Source: Thalassospira xiamenensis M-5 = DSM 17429 (GTDB lineage Bacteria > Pseudomonadota > Alphaproteobacteria > Rhodospirillales > Thalassospiraceae). From it: a DNA stretch of 64,000 nucleotides. Shown here piece by piece: positions 36,563 through 46,221 of the stretch. The DNA lies in contig NZ_CP004388.1 in the NCBI RefSeq assembly GCF_000300235.2, forward strand, positions 2,452,501 to 2,516,500. The letters are read 5' to 3'. Position numbers and translations under genes: made by a program. Positions within the stretch are counted from its first letter, which is position 1. Each line of letters starts with the position of its first letter. Under the pieces are notes generated by a model, which did no database searches, was not told the DNA's origin, and worked only from the letters and a program-made list of their open reading frames with translations.

Positions 36563-37525
36563 CTATTTTTTGGTCCCGGGTGCCGTCATGATCGGGGTTA
36601 CCGGGTCACATTCCATTTCGGCAACATCACCAGCCCTGACAGGCTTTCGTCCGAAACGCAGCTGGGAAACGGCAATCCCGGCCAAAATAACGCCAAGCGC
36701 AATCACGCTGGTCGGTTTGGGAACTTCGTGCAGAACAAGAAAACCGATCATTACGCCGACTGCAGGTACAAGGTAATTGTTAAACACCACAAAGCTCGCT
36801 CCGGCGCGCGCAATCAGATACAGGATCAGGAACATGGCAATGCCAGTCGGGAAAATCCCCAGATACAGGATTGAAAGCGCCCCGTCGACGTCCCACCCCA
36901 TATTCCAGGGCTGATCAACAAACAGCGCAAAGGGTGTGAGCATCACTGCAGCGAAAGTCAGGATCACCGCCGCAGACCCAACACGCGGCTGATCACGCAG
37001 ATTTCGCGCCACCAGTGATGAAATCGCGTAGCACACGGCCGCGATCAAAACTGCCAACTGAAAAACAAGCTGCCCGCCAAGCCCGGTCAGGGTTTCCGGC
37101 CCGACCAGAACAATCACGCCAATGGTGCCAAGCACCACACCAAGCGCCTTCCCCATCGAAAGTTTTTCATCATTCGTAACGAAATGTGCCAGCGCCACCG
37201 TTGTCAGCGGCACGACAGACATCAGAATTGCCGCTAGCCCGGCATCGATTTCCGTTTCGCCATAGCTGATCAGGAAAAAGGGCACAGAATTCCCCAACAA
37301 CGCAACAAAGAAGGTCGACCACCACGCGCGCCGTCCCTTGGGAAGGTCACTTTTGCGAATAAAGGCAAAGGCCCATAGCACCAGTGCGGCGACAGCCAAT
37401 CGCCCGGCTGCGACCACCAGCGGCGAATAGGCATGCACACCAATCTTGATGAAGGTGAATGAACTGCCCCACATCAGCGCCAGTAAAAACAGCAACGCAA
37501 ATTCACGAATTCCCGGACGTGTCAT
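36563..37525 (-). CDS. EamA/DMT-family transporter
   Basis: The 320-residue inner-membrane protein has ten predicted helices in two EamA repeats. It opens LLFLLALMWGSSFTFIKIGV, the usual DMT start, and the second repeat includes NNYLVPAVGVMIGFLVLHE. Such proteins export amino acids, purines or other metabolites; the substrate is not predictable. About 30 C-terminal residues are cytoplasmic and charged. No regulator is adjacent. Confidence 0.88.
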   Translation of the reverse strand: MTRPGIREFALLFLLALMWGSSFTFIKIGVHAYSPLVVAAGRLAVAALVLWAFAFIRKSDLPKGRRAWWSTFFVALLGNSVPFFLISYGETEIDAGLAAILMSVVPLTTVALAHFVTNDEKLSMGKALGVVLGTIGVIVLVGPETLTGLGGQLVFQLAVLIAAVCYAISSLVARNLRDQPRVGSAAVILTFAAVMLTPFALFVDQPWNMGWDVDGALSILYLGIFPTGIAMFLILYLIARAGASFVVFNNYLVPAVGVMIGFLVLHEVPKPTSVIALGVILAGIAVSQLRFGRKPVRAGDVAEMECDPVTPIMTAPGTKK

Positions 37526-37836
37526 CTTCCCAGCCTATTCTTGCCACAGTTATTGGGCTTTATCGGATTTCGAAAGCCAGATGACAGCGTTAGAGCCAGA
37601 AAACACGAGAATCAAGAAAATAGCTGAAAACCAGCCACCGCAGGATGTGGTCCGTTATCAACAGCGCCCCAGCACAAGAAACACCTTATATAGCGTAAAA
37701 TCGCCCGTCTGACTTTGACGCAGCACAACGCGGCTACAGCGAAAAGATGAAAAAAGACAATGGATACAACTTAATTGTTGCGAATGATTTTCAATCGCTT
37801 TATCTTGGGCGCAACAATATGAATGGGATGCGAGCA
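37526..37836. other. Intergenic region with the Fur-like promoter of the small gene
   Basis: About 310 bases lie between the divergent DMT transporter gene and the small gene. The part next to the transporter shows nothing definite. The part next to the small gene holds the Fur-like site and promoter annotated at 37778-37806. Confidence 0.5.
37778..37806 (+). promoter_or_regulatory. Promoter overlapped by a Fur-like site
   Basis: TTGCGA (37778-37783) and TATCTT (37801-37806) are spaced by 17 bases as -35 and -10 elements. TGCGAATGATTTT (37779-37791), then CAATCGC, overlaps the promoter. The same 13-mer lies, inverted, in the receptor operator at 25275-25287. This placement is typical for iron repression. 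Confidence 0.6.
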
Positions 37837-38040
37837 ATGAAATATGTGGATCAGGAACTGACCATCGACGAAATGCTGGCCGATCCGATCGTCCAGACAT
37901 TAATGCGCTATGATGGCATCTCGGCCAGTGACGTCCGTCACACGATTGATCAGGTTTTGCAAAATCGCCTGCCATCACCCCCTGTTCGCGCCCGAAGCAG
38001 CCGCGCGCCCCACTATAACTGGCGCATGACAGCGGCGTAA
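37837..38040 (+). CDS. Small conserved-looking protein under a Fur-like promoter
   Basis: From the ATG at 37837 the product has 67 residues, starting MKYVDQELTIDEMLADPI and ending in a basic, Arg/Ser/Pro-rich tail. It has no export signal or helix. The segment LTIDEMLADPIVQTLMRYDG resembles short helical proteins seen in Rhodospirillales, but I cannot name a family. In-frame ATGs at 37747, 37819 and 37828 exist; the first lies before the predicted promoter and the others are too close to the start of transcription. It may be part of the iron response. Confidence 0.6.
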   Translation: MKYVDQELTIDEMLADPIVQTLMRYDGISASDVRHTIDQVLQNRLPSPPVRARSSRAPHYNWRMTAA

Positions 38041-38051
38041 ACAACACGACC

Positions 38052-38909
38052 TCAGGGATGGCTATCGTTCAATGACCAGTCATAATGATAGAAGCTGATG
38101 GGCAGGTCCTCGCCGTGAACGCTCAGCCATGTTGCAAGCTCCAATCCGGCATAACGCGCCAGATGATCGGAAAATGCCGCATCGCTTTTGCCAAAATCGG
38201 ACCGATACCAGTCAAAAATCGAAGACAGTTCGATCTCTGATCCGCCTTCGGCCAACCTCACCGCCCGTTCATCCTGGATGAAAGCAAGAGCCGCCTTATC
38301 AAGCTGCTCTTCGATCCGGTTTCCGTCATAGGCCGTCGCTGCCAACGCCGGACAACCAATTGACGCACAATTAAGGGCATAGTGAATACGCGCATCCTGC
38401 CAGATGGGCCGCAGGATACGATGTTCGATATCGTTCAGGCTCAAAGACCTGCCTTCGACGGTCAAAAGTTTTTTGTCCCAAGGGCCTGACGAAAATAATC
38501 CAAGCGAAAAAAGCCCCGGTGAAATGTCGATATCCCGAATGCTGTCGACCGGATAATGATCCATGACCACCGCAACAGTCTGCGCATTGTAAAGATTGAT
38601 CCAGAAGGCCATTTGCTGATCGCGGTTATATGCGTCAATTTTAACCGCCTGCATGGCATTAAGATAATCCGAGAGATGCGTAAGGCTTGAAGATTTGGCA
38701 CCTGCATAATCAAATGCCGTGACGCCAGACGAAACCACCACCAGATGATGGTCAAGGATCGTCTGCCAGACAGAATGATCAATGATGGCGTCGTTCGAAT
38801 CATCATGCGCCTGCCAATCGGGCCATAGATCAGCATCAGGTGCGGCAATTGCAGGTACCGACACTATCGCCCAAAGCATGATCAAAACAGGCATAAGCAG
38901 GTGTTTCAA
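38052..38909 (-). CDS. Exported DUF547 protein
   Basis: The 285-residue product has a Sec signal peptide (about 1-22, ending PAIA). The DUF547 domain is marked by AFWINLYNAQTV near residue 100 and HYALNCASIGCPAL near residue 175, with a Cys/His set that suggests a papain-like fold. The biochemical activity of the family is not firmly known. It converges with the small gene at 37837; the stops are 12 bases apart. Confidence 0.85.
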   Translation of the reverse strand: MKHLLMPVLIMLWAIVSVPAIAAPDADLWPDWQAHDDSNDAIIDHSVWQTILDHHLVVVSSGVTAFDYAGAKSSSLTHLSDYLNAMQAVKIDAYNRDQQMAFWINLYNAQTVAVVMDHYPVDSIRDIDISPGLFSLGLFSSGPWDKKLLTVEGRSLSLNDIEHRILRPIWQDARIHYALNCASIGCPALAATAYDGNRIEEQLDKAALAFIQDERAVRLAEGGSEIELSSIFDWYRSDFGKSDAAFSDHLARYAGLELATWLSVHGEDLPISFYHYDWSLNDSHP

Positions 38910-39048
38910 ACGGCTATTTCTCCTACACCATATCGACTGCGTTCCTGCATTCTATGATCGATCAGCAATTCAAGATCACATCAAACTGCCGTGATTGCAG
39001 TGATGCCAATCATATACACTTAACCATAAGTTGATATATAATGCTCCC

Positions 39049-39843
39049 ATGACACAGGATGGTGCAATTCAGCTTATTCCTGGCAGTGGTGGGCAACTTG
39101 GGCAAGTCATTGCCACCCGTGCCCTTCCCGGTGCCGGGCAACAATCTGCAGGATCAGGTTCTGCTGAGGGGGGCTCTGTTGCAACACCTTTAAGGCCCGC
39201 TGCCGTGTCAATCCGACCGATTGGCAATGCGAGCACCACAACACAGCTATCAGATCCGGCGCCAAACGCCCCCTCCACACCGGTTAACAGTGCGGCATCA
39301 ATTGTTACCATTATTCAACAACTTGACCCTCGCGCCCTGCCCGGTGCGTCCGTACCCGACATCCGGGGCAGCACCGCGCAACAACGCGAAGCACGCGAAA
39401 CAACACCGGAAAGTGCACGCCTGCCAACAAGCAATCCCGCCCTTTTGACGGACCGGGAACGCGACATTGTTCGGGAATTGCAGGCGCGTGACGCCAACGT
39501 CAGGACCGAGGAAGAAAGCCATCAGACCCTTGCTGGTGCGAATGCCGGAATGATCAGTTATAGTTATACTGCCGGTCCTGACGGGCGACTTTACGCCACC
39601 GGCGGCAAGGTCAGCATTCACCCGCTTCAGGGCCTTGACGGGATTGCAGCGATTGCCAATCAGGCCGCCATATCGCGGGCCGCCTCTATGCCCGGCACAT
39701 CATCGGCCGATTTCAATGTTGCAAAGGGTGCGTCACGCAACATCAGTGCGATGATCGCAACACAGGCTATTGCGGCAGCCGAAAGCTATCGCATGACATT
39801 AGGGCTGAGCGCGGCACCAGCCAATATTGATATCACGGGCTGA
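39049..39843 (+). CDS. CJM1_0395/SprA-type putative metalloprotease family protein, catalytic motif altered
   Basis: The 264-residue product has a low-complexity Gly/Ser/Ala/Pro N-terminal half and a conserved C-terminal half. The latter has LQARDANVRTEEESHQTLAG and then YSYTAGPDGRLYATGGKVSI, the signature of the SprA-related family. Relatives carry HExxH (VRAHExAH); here the first His is Glu154, giving EEESH with His158 kept. Zinc catalysis is therefore doubtful. There is no signal peptide. The ATG at 39049 was chosen over an upstream TTG at 39031. Its role is unknown. Confidence 0.75.
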   Translation: MTQDGAIQLIPGSGGQLGQVIATRALPGAGQQSAGSGSAEGGSVATPLRPAAVSIRPIGNASTTTQLSDPAPNAPSTPVNSAASIVTIIQQLDPRALPGASVPDIRGSTAQQREARETTPESARLPTSNPALLTDRERDIVRELQARDANVRTEEESHQTLAGANAGMISYSYTAGPDGRLYATGGKVSIHPLQGLDGIAAIANQAAISRAASMPGTSSADFNVAKGASRNISAMIATQAIAAAESYRMTLGLSAAPANIDITG

Positions 39844-39864
39844 CCATCACCGTAGAAGCCACAA

Positions 39865-39893
39865 AAAAGGGGCCTGCATAACAAGCCCCTTTT
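39865..39893. terminator. Bidirectional intrinsic terminator
   Basis: AAAAGGGGC (39865-39873) pairs with GCCCCTTTT (39885-39893). It lies between the convergent SprA-type and pyrC genes. Confidence 0.85.
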
Positions 39894-39912
39894 GAACATG
39901 ATCGACGCAAAC

Positions 39913-40968
39913 CTAACCGGCATAGTGCCAGTAAATCGGGAAGCCCGGATCAAACACCGTGACTGGGCCCTCACCGGTTTCAATTCTGGCCGGGAAAGTT
40001 GCCGCCGCATCGCGTTTTTCCAATGTGATCTTGTCGCCATTCAACGGCAGACCATAAAACTGCGGACCATTGACCGAGGCAAAGCCTTCAAGCTTGTCCA
40101 ATGCCCCCTCTTCCTCGAACACATGTGCCAGAAGTTGGACAGTATTATTGGCGGTAAAGATACCGGCACAACCACACGCGCTTTCCTTGCGGTCATCGGT
40201 ATGCGGGGCGGAGTCAGTACCCAGGAAGAAACGCACATCACCGCTGGTTGCTGCCTTGCGCAGTGCGAGGCGATGTTTTTCACGCTTCGCCACCGGCAGG
40301 CAGTAGAAATGCGGATGAATGCCTCCGACCAGAATGGCATTGCGGTTGATGATCAGGTGATGGGTCGTGATGGTCGCGCCAAGGTTCCTGTCATTGGCTT
40401 TGACATATTCGACACCGTCTTCGGTGGTGATATGCTCCATGATCACACGCAATTCCGGCAAACGCTTACGCAGCGGATCAAGAACGCGGTCGATGAACAC
40501 GGCCTCGCGGTCGAAAATATCAATCTCAGGATCGGTGACTTCACCGTGCACGCAAAGCGGAATACCAAGACTTGCCATGCGCTCCAGCACCGGCATCGCC
40601 TTGTCGAAATCGCGCACACCACTTGCCGAATTGGTCGTTGCCCCGGCCGGATACAGCTTCAGTGCGGTAATCACACCGGACTTGTAGCCTTCCTCGACAT
40701 CATCGGGATTGGTCCCTTCGGTCAGGTAAAGCGTCATCAAAGGCGTAAAATCGTGCCCCTGCGGGATGACCGCGTTAATCCGGTCACGATAGGCAATCGC
40801 ATCCTCGGTCTTGACCACCGGCGGCACAAGGTTCGGCATAATGATCGCACGTGCAAAATGTTCGCTGGTTTCGCCAATAACCCCTTCAAGCATCGCGCCA
40901 TCGCGCAGATGTAAATGCCAGTCATCGGGACGGCGAAGTGTAATGCGATTTACTGAATTTGCGGACAT
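39913..40968 (-). CDS. pyrC: Dihydroorotase, class II
   Basis: PyrC closes carbamoyl-aspartate to dihydroorotate in pyrimidine synthesis. The 351-residue product has the metal motif DWHLHLRDG near residue 15. The Lys that becomes carbamylated is in [13 protein letters not shown], further His ligands are in IMEHITT and [14 protein letters not shown], and the catalytic Asp is in LGTDSAPH. The strong GGAGG before the ATG at 40968 fixes the start. The gene stands alone, convergent with its left neighbour. Confidence 0.96.
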   Translation of the reverse strand: MSANSVNRITLRRPDDWHLHLRDGAMLEGVIGETSEHFARAIIMPNLVPPVVKTEDAIAYRDRINAVIPQGHDFTPLMTLYLTEGTNPDDVEEGYKSGVITALKLYPAGATTNSASGVRDFDKAMPVLERMASLGIPLCVHGEVTDPEIDIFDREAVFIDRVLDPLRKRLPELRVIMEHITTEDGVEYVKANDRNLGATITTHHLIINRNAILVGGIHPHFYCLPVAKREKHRLALRKAATSGDVRFFLGTDSAPHTDDRKESACGCAGIFTANNTVQLLAHVFEEEGALDKLEGFASVNGPQFYGLPLNGDKITLEKRDAAATFPARIETGEGPVTVFDPGFPIYWHYAG

Positions 40969-41070
40969 GGGGGCGACCTCCTCGGAACCGGAACAAACGA
41001 ATGGGCGCGAGCGCACAGGCTAACTAGCAGATCAGTCCCGGTTTTGGAATTGGAAAGCAGCCCGAAAGAC

Positions 41071-41100
41071 AAAAGGCCAGGCATTTCTGCCTGACCTTTT
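41071..41100 (-). terminator. Terminator after tRNA-His
   Basis: AAAAGGCCAGGCA pairs with TGCCTGACCTTTT with one mismatch, 5 bases past the 3' end of the tRNA on the minus strand. Confidence 0.85.
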
Positions 41101-41104
41101 CACA

Positions 41105-41182
41105 TGGGGCGAGTGATGGGACTTGAACCCACGGCCCCCAGAGCCACAATCTGGTGCTCTAACCACCTGAGCTACACCCGCC
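41105..41182 (-). tRNA. tRNA-His (anticodon GUG)
   Basis: A cloverleaf reads from GGCGGGTGTAGCTCAGGTGG to an encoded CCA. The anticodon loop is ATTGTGGC, anticodon GTG. The 8-bp acceptor stem, with the extra 5' G paired to C73, is the hallmark of tRNA-His. Confidence 0.95.
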
Positions 41183-41501
41183 GTCGTGTGGCGCGGTTTT
41201 TATCGCCGGGAGCACCGGACGTCAAGCGCATATTTTTACTTTTTTGCCCCGTTTTCCACCGAACTTCTCAAAGTCCCGCAAACCGGGCGACTGCGGGTTC
41301 TGTATCTGGTACTTATCATCACAACCAATCCGCCCGAACAGGCCCCCATCCGTTTGAACATCTTGCGCGATCAGGCAAGTGCGCTAATTAAATCAATTCA
41401 ATATCTTGAACACGCCCGCCATTCCGGGCGAAATTAACACGGCGCGCAGGCCTGAAACAATCATGCGCGCCGCAAAAGAGAAAACAATACGGAGTATCGG
41501 A
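41183..41501. other. Intergenic region before the oxidoreductase gene
   Basis: About 320 bases lie between tRNA-His and the divergent oxidoreductase gene. One small hairpin, CCCGCA/TGCGGG near 41274-41296, is visible. I see no gene and no clear operator. Confidence 0.5.
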
Positions 41502-42503
41502 ATGAAGTGGGGCGTCATCAGCACGGCAAAGATCGGCACGGAAAAGGTCATTCCGGCCATGCAGGAAAGCGACAAGCTTGAAATCCTTGCCATTGCCGGA
41601 CGTGATCTGGAAAAAACGCGTGAAACCGCCCAAAGTCTGCGCATTCCGCGCGCCTATGGCTCCTATGAGGAACTGCTGGCTGATCCGTCAATCGAAGCAA
41701 TCTACAATCCCCTGCCCAACCACTTGCATGTCGAATGGACAATCAAGGCGCTGGAAGCCGGAAAACACGTGCTGTGCGAAAAACCCATCGGGCTTGACAC
41801 CGAAGACGCCAAACGCCTGATCGCGGCCCGCGATAAAAGCGGCAAACACGTGCTTGAGGCCTTTATGGTTCGTCATCATCCGCAATGGCAGGAAGCGCGT
41901 CGGCTCGTCGAAAGCGGTCAGATCGGCACGATCAGCACGGTGCAAAGCATCTTTACCTATTTCAATGCCGATCCGAACAATGTGCGCAACAAAAAGGATA
42001 TCGGCGGTGGCGGTTTACTTGATATCGGCTGCTACTGCATTGTCGGCCCACGCTATATCACGGGCAAGGAACCGGTGCGTGTGGTTTCCCTGATGGACAA
42101 GGATCCGAAATTCGGTACTGACCGGCTTGTTTCGGGCATGCTCGATTTCGGAAGCGGCGTTCAGGCAAGTTTTGTTTGCGGCACACAATCCGCCGCCGTG
42201 CAGCGCGTTCATATCCTTGGCACCGAAGGCCGCATTGAAATCATCATGCCGTTCAACCCGGTGCCGGAAAATCCGGCAGTGATCAGGGTCGGTACGCAAA
42301 AGCAGCCAGGTTTTGACGAAGCACGCGAAATCAAATTCCCGACTGGCAACCACTATACCCTGCAAGGCGAGAACGCGACGGCGATCTTTAACGACGCAAG
42401 CCCGGTCGACTACCCGATTGAAGACGGGATTGCCAATATGCAGATCTTGGATGCGCTGGCCCGCTCGGCCCGCACAGGGAGTTGGGAAATGGTCAATTCC
42501 TGA
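41502..42503 (+). CDS. Gfo/Idh/MocA-family NAD(P)-dependent oxidoreductase
   Basis: The 333-residue product has an N-terminal Rossmann domain beginning MKWGVISTAKIGTEKVIPAM. The conserved EKP motif is in LCEKPIGLDTEDAK (catalytic Lys), and the C-terminal alpha/beta domain has GGGGLLDIGCYCIVGPRYI. Relatives oxidise sugars, inositols or dihydrodiols. The substrate is unknown and no pathway genes are adjacent. GGAG lies before the ATG at 41502; an upstream ATG at 41406 has no support. Confidence 0.9.
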   Translation: MKWGVISTAKIGTEKVIPAMQESDKLEILAIAGRDLEKTRETAQSLRIPRAYGSYEELLADPSIEAIYNPLPNHLHVEWTIKALEAGKHVLCEKPIGLDTEDAKRLIAARDKSGKHVLEAFMVRHHPQWQEARRLVESGQIGTISTVQSIFTYFNADPNNVRNKKDIGGGGLLDIGCYCIVGPRYITGKEPVRVVSLMDKDPKFGTDRLVSGMLDFGSGVQASFVCGTQSAAVQRVHILGTEGRIEIIMPFNPVPENPAVIRVGTQKQPGFDEAREIKFPTGNHYTLQGENATAIFNDASPVDYPIEDGIANMQILDALARSARTGSWEMVNS

Positions 42504-42527
42504 TCACGGTTGACAGCGTCCCCAAAA

Positions 42528-42561
42528 AAACAGGCCGAAGGCTAAAGTTCTCGGCCTGTTT
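42528..42561. terminator. Bidirectional intrinsic terminator
   Basis: AAACAGGCCGA (42528-42538) pairs with TCGGCCTGTTT (42551-42561). It lies between the convergent oxidoreductase and aminotransferase genes. Confidence 0.85.
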
Positions 42562-42581
42562 CCCTTAAATGCCTTGCTTTT

Positions 42582-43754
42582 CTACCTTGCAAACGCCTTC
42601 TTCATCCGCTCAATCGCCTCGGACATTTTGGCTTCTTCCTTGCAGAAGCAGAACCGCACAAAATGGCGAACGCCGCCATCCTTGCCCTGATAGAACGCCG
42701 AAACAGGGATCGCCACAACACCGGCCTCCTTGATCATGATCTGACAAAACTCGACATCATCGCAATCATAGCCAAGCGGTCGGAAATCGCAGGTGATGAA
42801 ATAAGTACCCTGCGAATCCAGAACCCCAAAGCCAACCTCTTTCAGGCCCTTCATCAGGAAGTCGCGCTTTGCCTGCATTTCAGCAGTAAAACCTTCGAAG
42901 TAATCATCACCTTTGTTAAGGCCGTAGGCCACACCATGCTGCAACCCTGGCGGCACGGTGAAAACAAGGAACTGATGCGCTTTTTTGATCGGCTCCATCA
43001 ATTTTGCACATGCTGTGATGTATCCGATCTTCCACCCCGTCAGTGAGAATGTCTTGCCTGCTGATCCTATGCGTACGGTGCGATCATGCATACCGGGAAA
43101 AGTCATCAGCGGTTTGTGTTTGCGCCCGTCAAAGACAAGATGTTCATAAACCTCGTCACACAGTGCGATCACATCATGCTTGATGCACAGATCAGCAATG
43201 AATTGCAGTTCATCATCGCCATAGACCTTTGAACAAGGGTTCTGCGGCGAGTTTATCAGGATCAGCTTGGTTTTTTCCGAGAAGGCCGCTGCAAGTTCTT
43301 CGCGTGGCAGATCCCAGCTTGGCGGTGTGACACGTACCAGTTTGGGGATACCGTCCGCAAGCTTCACCATCGGAAGGTAGCTGTCATAAAGGGGTTCGAT
43401 CAGGATCACTTCATCGCCGGGCGCAACAAGACCAAAGATCACATCAGCCAGCGCCTCGGTCGCACCGACCGCGACAAGGACTTCTTTCTTCGGATCGACC
43501 TCGATATCATAGAAACGCTTGTTATGGTCGGCAACCGCATGAAGCAACTCCGGAACACCTGCCAACGGCGGATATTGATTGGACAGTTCCATCGTCGCCT
43601 TGGCCGCAGCTTCGCGAATATCAGCCGGACCGTCAGTATCGGGCGCTCCCTGCCCTAGATTGATGGCATTATGTTTCTGGGCCAGTTCGTTCATCACTTC
43701 AAAAATCGTGATGCCGCCCGAAGCGAAAAGAGGATTGCCGACAAATTCGGTCAT
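42582..43754 (-). CDS. Class I/II pyridoxal-phosphate aminotransferase
   Basis: The 390-residue enzyme has the fold type I layout. INLGQGAPDTDGP lies near the start, VGATEALADVIFGL in the cofactor-phosphate region, NSPQNPCSKVY in the substrate-binding region, and the Schiff-base Lys in GSAGKTFSLTGWKIGY. A C-terminal Arg for the substrate carboxylate is in VRFCFCK. It resembles methionine/kynurenine-type aminotransferases (YbdL, KAT), but the amino donor cannot be fixed. It is a single gene, divergent from glnB. Confidence 0.93.
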   Translation of the reverse strand: MTEFVGNPLFASGGITIFEVMNELAQKHNAINLGQGAPDTDGPADIREAAAKATMELSNQYPPLAGVPELLHAVADHNKRFYDIEVDPKKEVLVAVGATEALADVIFGLVAPGDEVILIEPLYDSYLPMVKLADGIPKLVRVTPPSWDLPREELAAAFSEKTKLILINSPQNPCSKVYGDDELQFIADLCIKHDVIALCDEVYEHLVFDGRKHKPLMTFPGMHDRTVRIGSAGKTFSLTGWKIGYITACAKLMEPIKKAHQFLVFTVPPGLQHGVAYGLNKGDDYFEGFTAEMQAKRDFLMKGLKEVGFGVLDSQGTYFITCDFRPLGYDCDDVEFCQIMIKEAGVVAIPVSAFYQGKDGGVRHFVRFCFCKEEAKMSEAIERMKKAFAR

Positions 43755-44512
<758 letters not shown>

Positions 44513-44576
44513 TCGGTCCGTTACCTGACATTGAACATCGTACGATCACTAATTTTGAGTTTTAAAGGGTTGCATC

Positions 44577-45986
44577 ATGTCTGACGCTGCTTCTGTACTT
44601 AAGCTTATCAAAGAAAAAGGCATCCAGTTTGTCGATCTGCGCTTTACCGATTCCAAAGGTAAATGGCAGCACACCGCGCAGGACATCTGCACAATCGACG
44701 AAGACGTTTTTGTTGACGGCATCATGTTCGACGGTTCGTCGATCGCTGGCTGGAAAGAAATCAACGAATCCGACATGATCCTTATGCCGGATCCGTCGAC
44801 CGCTGTTGTTGACCCGTTCACCGCGCAGCCGACCCTGATCATCGTTTGCGACGTTATCGAACCGGCCACTGGCCAGGGTTACGAGCGTTGCCCGCGTTCG
44901 ACCGCAAAACGCGCACTCGCATACATGAAATCGGCCGGTATCGGCGACACCGCATATTTCGGTGCAGAGCCGGAATTCTTCATGTTTGATGACGTTCGCT
45001 GGACCACCGCTGGCGAAGGCATGGGTTATCAGCTGGACTCCGAAGAAGGTCCGTACAACACCGGCACCGAATTCGAAGGCGGCAACCGCGGCCACCGTCC
45101 GGGTCCGAAGGGCGGCTATTTCCCGGTACAGCCGGTTGACTCGGCCAACGACATCCGCGCCGAAATGGTCAACTACATCAACGAAATGGGCGTGCGTTGC
45201 GAAAAGCACCACCACGAAGTTGCACCGTCGCAGCACGAACTGGGTATCGCTTTCGGCACCCTGATCGAACATGCTGACGCCGTTCAGGTTTACAAATACT
45301 GCATCCACATGGTTGCACATCAGTATGGCAAAACCGCAACCTTCATGCCGAAGCCGGTCTTTGGCGACAACGGCTCGGGCATGCACGTTCACCAGTCGAT
45401 CTGGCACGAAGGCAAGCCGCTGTTCGCTGGTAACGGCTATGCGGACCTGTCTGACACCGCTCTGTACTATATCGGCGGTATCATCAAACACGCCAAAGCA
45501 CTGAACGCTTTCACCAACCCGACGACCAACTCTTACAAGCGTCTGGTCCCGGGCTTCGAAGCACCGGTTCTGCTGGCATACTCGGCTCGTAACCGTTCTG
45601 CTTCCTGCCGTATCCCCTACACCGCGTCCCCGAAGGGCAAGCGCGTCGAGATTCGCTTCCCTGATCCGCTTGCCAACCCGTATCTCGCATTCACCGCAAT
45701 GCTGATGGCTGGCCTTGACGGTATCGAGAACAAGATCCACCCGGGCGATGCAATGGACAAAAACCTCTATGACCTTCCGCCGGAAGAGCTCAAAGAAGTT
45801 CCGACCGTTTGCCGCTCGCTGCACGAAGCACTTGACAGCCTCGACGCAGACCGCGACTTCCTGAAAAAAGGCGATGTGATGAGCGACGACCTGATCGACG
45901 CTTACATCGCCCTGAAAATGGAAGAAGTTATCCGCTTCGAACAGTCGCCGCACCCGGTCGAATTCGACATGTACTACAGCGGCTGA
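44577..45986 (+). CDS. glnA: Glutamine synthetase type I
   Basis: The 469-residue enzyme joins ammonia to glutamate with ATP, forming a dodecamer. Motifs include [10 protein letters not shown] at the N-terminal domain, [11 protein letters not shown] with metal-binding Glu residues, and [16 protein letters not shown] in the ATP site. The adenylylation site Tyr398 lies in [12 protein letters not shown], so control by GlnE is expected. It is cotranscribed with glnB and followed by a strong terminator. Confidence 0.98.
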   Translation: MSDAASVLKLIKEKGIQFVDLRFTDSKGKWQHTAQDICTIDEDVFVDGIMFDGSSIAGWKEINESDMILMPDPSTAVVDPFTAQPTLIIVCDVIEPATGQGYERCPRSTAKRALAYMKSAGIGDTAYFGAEPEFFMFDDVRWTTAGEGMGYQLDSEEGPYNTGTEFEGGNRGHRPGPKGGYFPVQPVDSANDIRAEMVNYINEMGVRCEKHHHEVAPSQHELGIAFGTLIEHADAVQVYKYCIHMVAHQYGKTATFMPKPVFGDNGSGMHVHQSIWHEGKPLFAGNGYADLSDTALYYIGGIIKHAKALNAFTNPTTNSYKRLVPGFEAPVLLAYSARNRSASCRIPYTASPKGKRVEIRFPDPLANPYLAFTAMLMAGLDGIENKIHPGDAMDKNLYDLPPEELKEVPTVCRSLHEALDSLDADRDFLKKGDVMSDDLIDAYIALKMEEVIRFEQSPHPVEFDMYYSG

Positions 45987-46017
45987 TCCTTTCACCAGAA
46001 AGGACGCATCGAACACG

Positions 46018-46046
46018 AAACGCCCGGCCATGTGCCGGGCGTTTTT
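46018..46046 (+). terminator. Terminator of glnB-glnA
   Basis: AAACGCCCGGC pairs with GCCGGGCGTTT around CATGT and is followed by TTG. It lies 32 bases after the glnA stop. Confidence 0.9.
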
Positions 46047-46221
46047 GTTTGTGCCAACCACCAGATTCCCGGCAAAAATGTGCCTGATTAGACCTATTAG
46101 CTAATTGAAAATCTCGGCAAAACCGCAGTACTGGCGGATGCAACTGATCAAATCAGCAAAGGAAAAGGCGGGATGATCACATCCCCCCACCCCAAATTCC
46201 ACTTGAGCAAACCAATCAGAC

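Noticed and set aside
31904..41182. tRNA genes as integration sites for a prophage or genomic island
   Set aside because: No integrase, no partial tRNA repeat and no change in gene character next to any of the three tRNAs.
44562..46061. 499-codon open frame antisense to glnA
   Set aside because: glnA is unmistakable on the plus strand; the antisense frame mirrors its strong codon bias.
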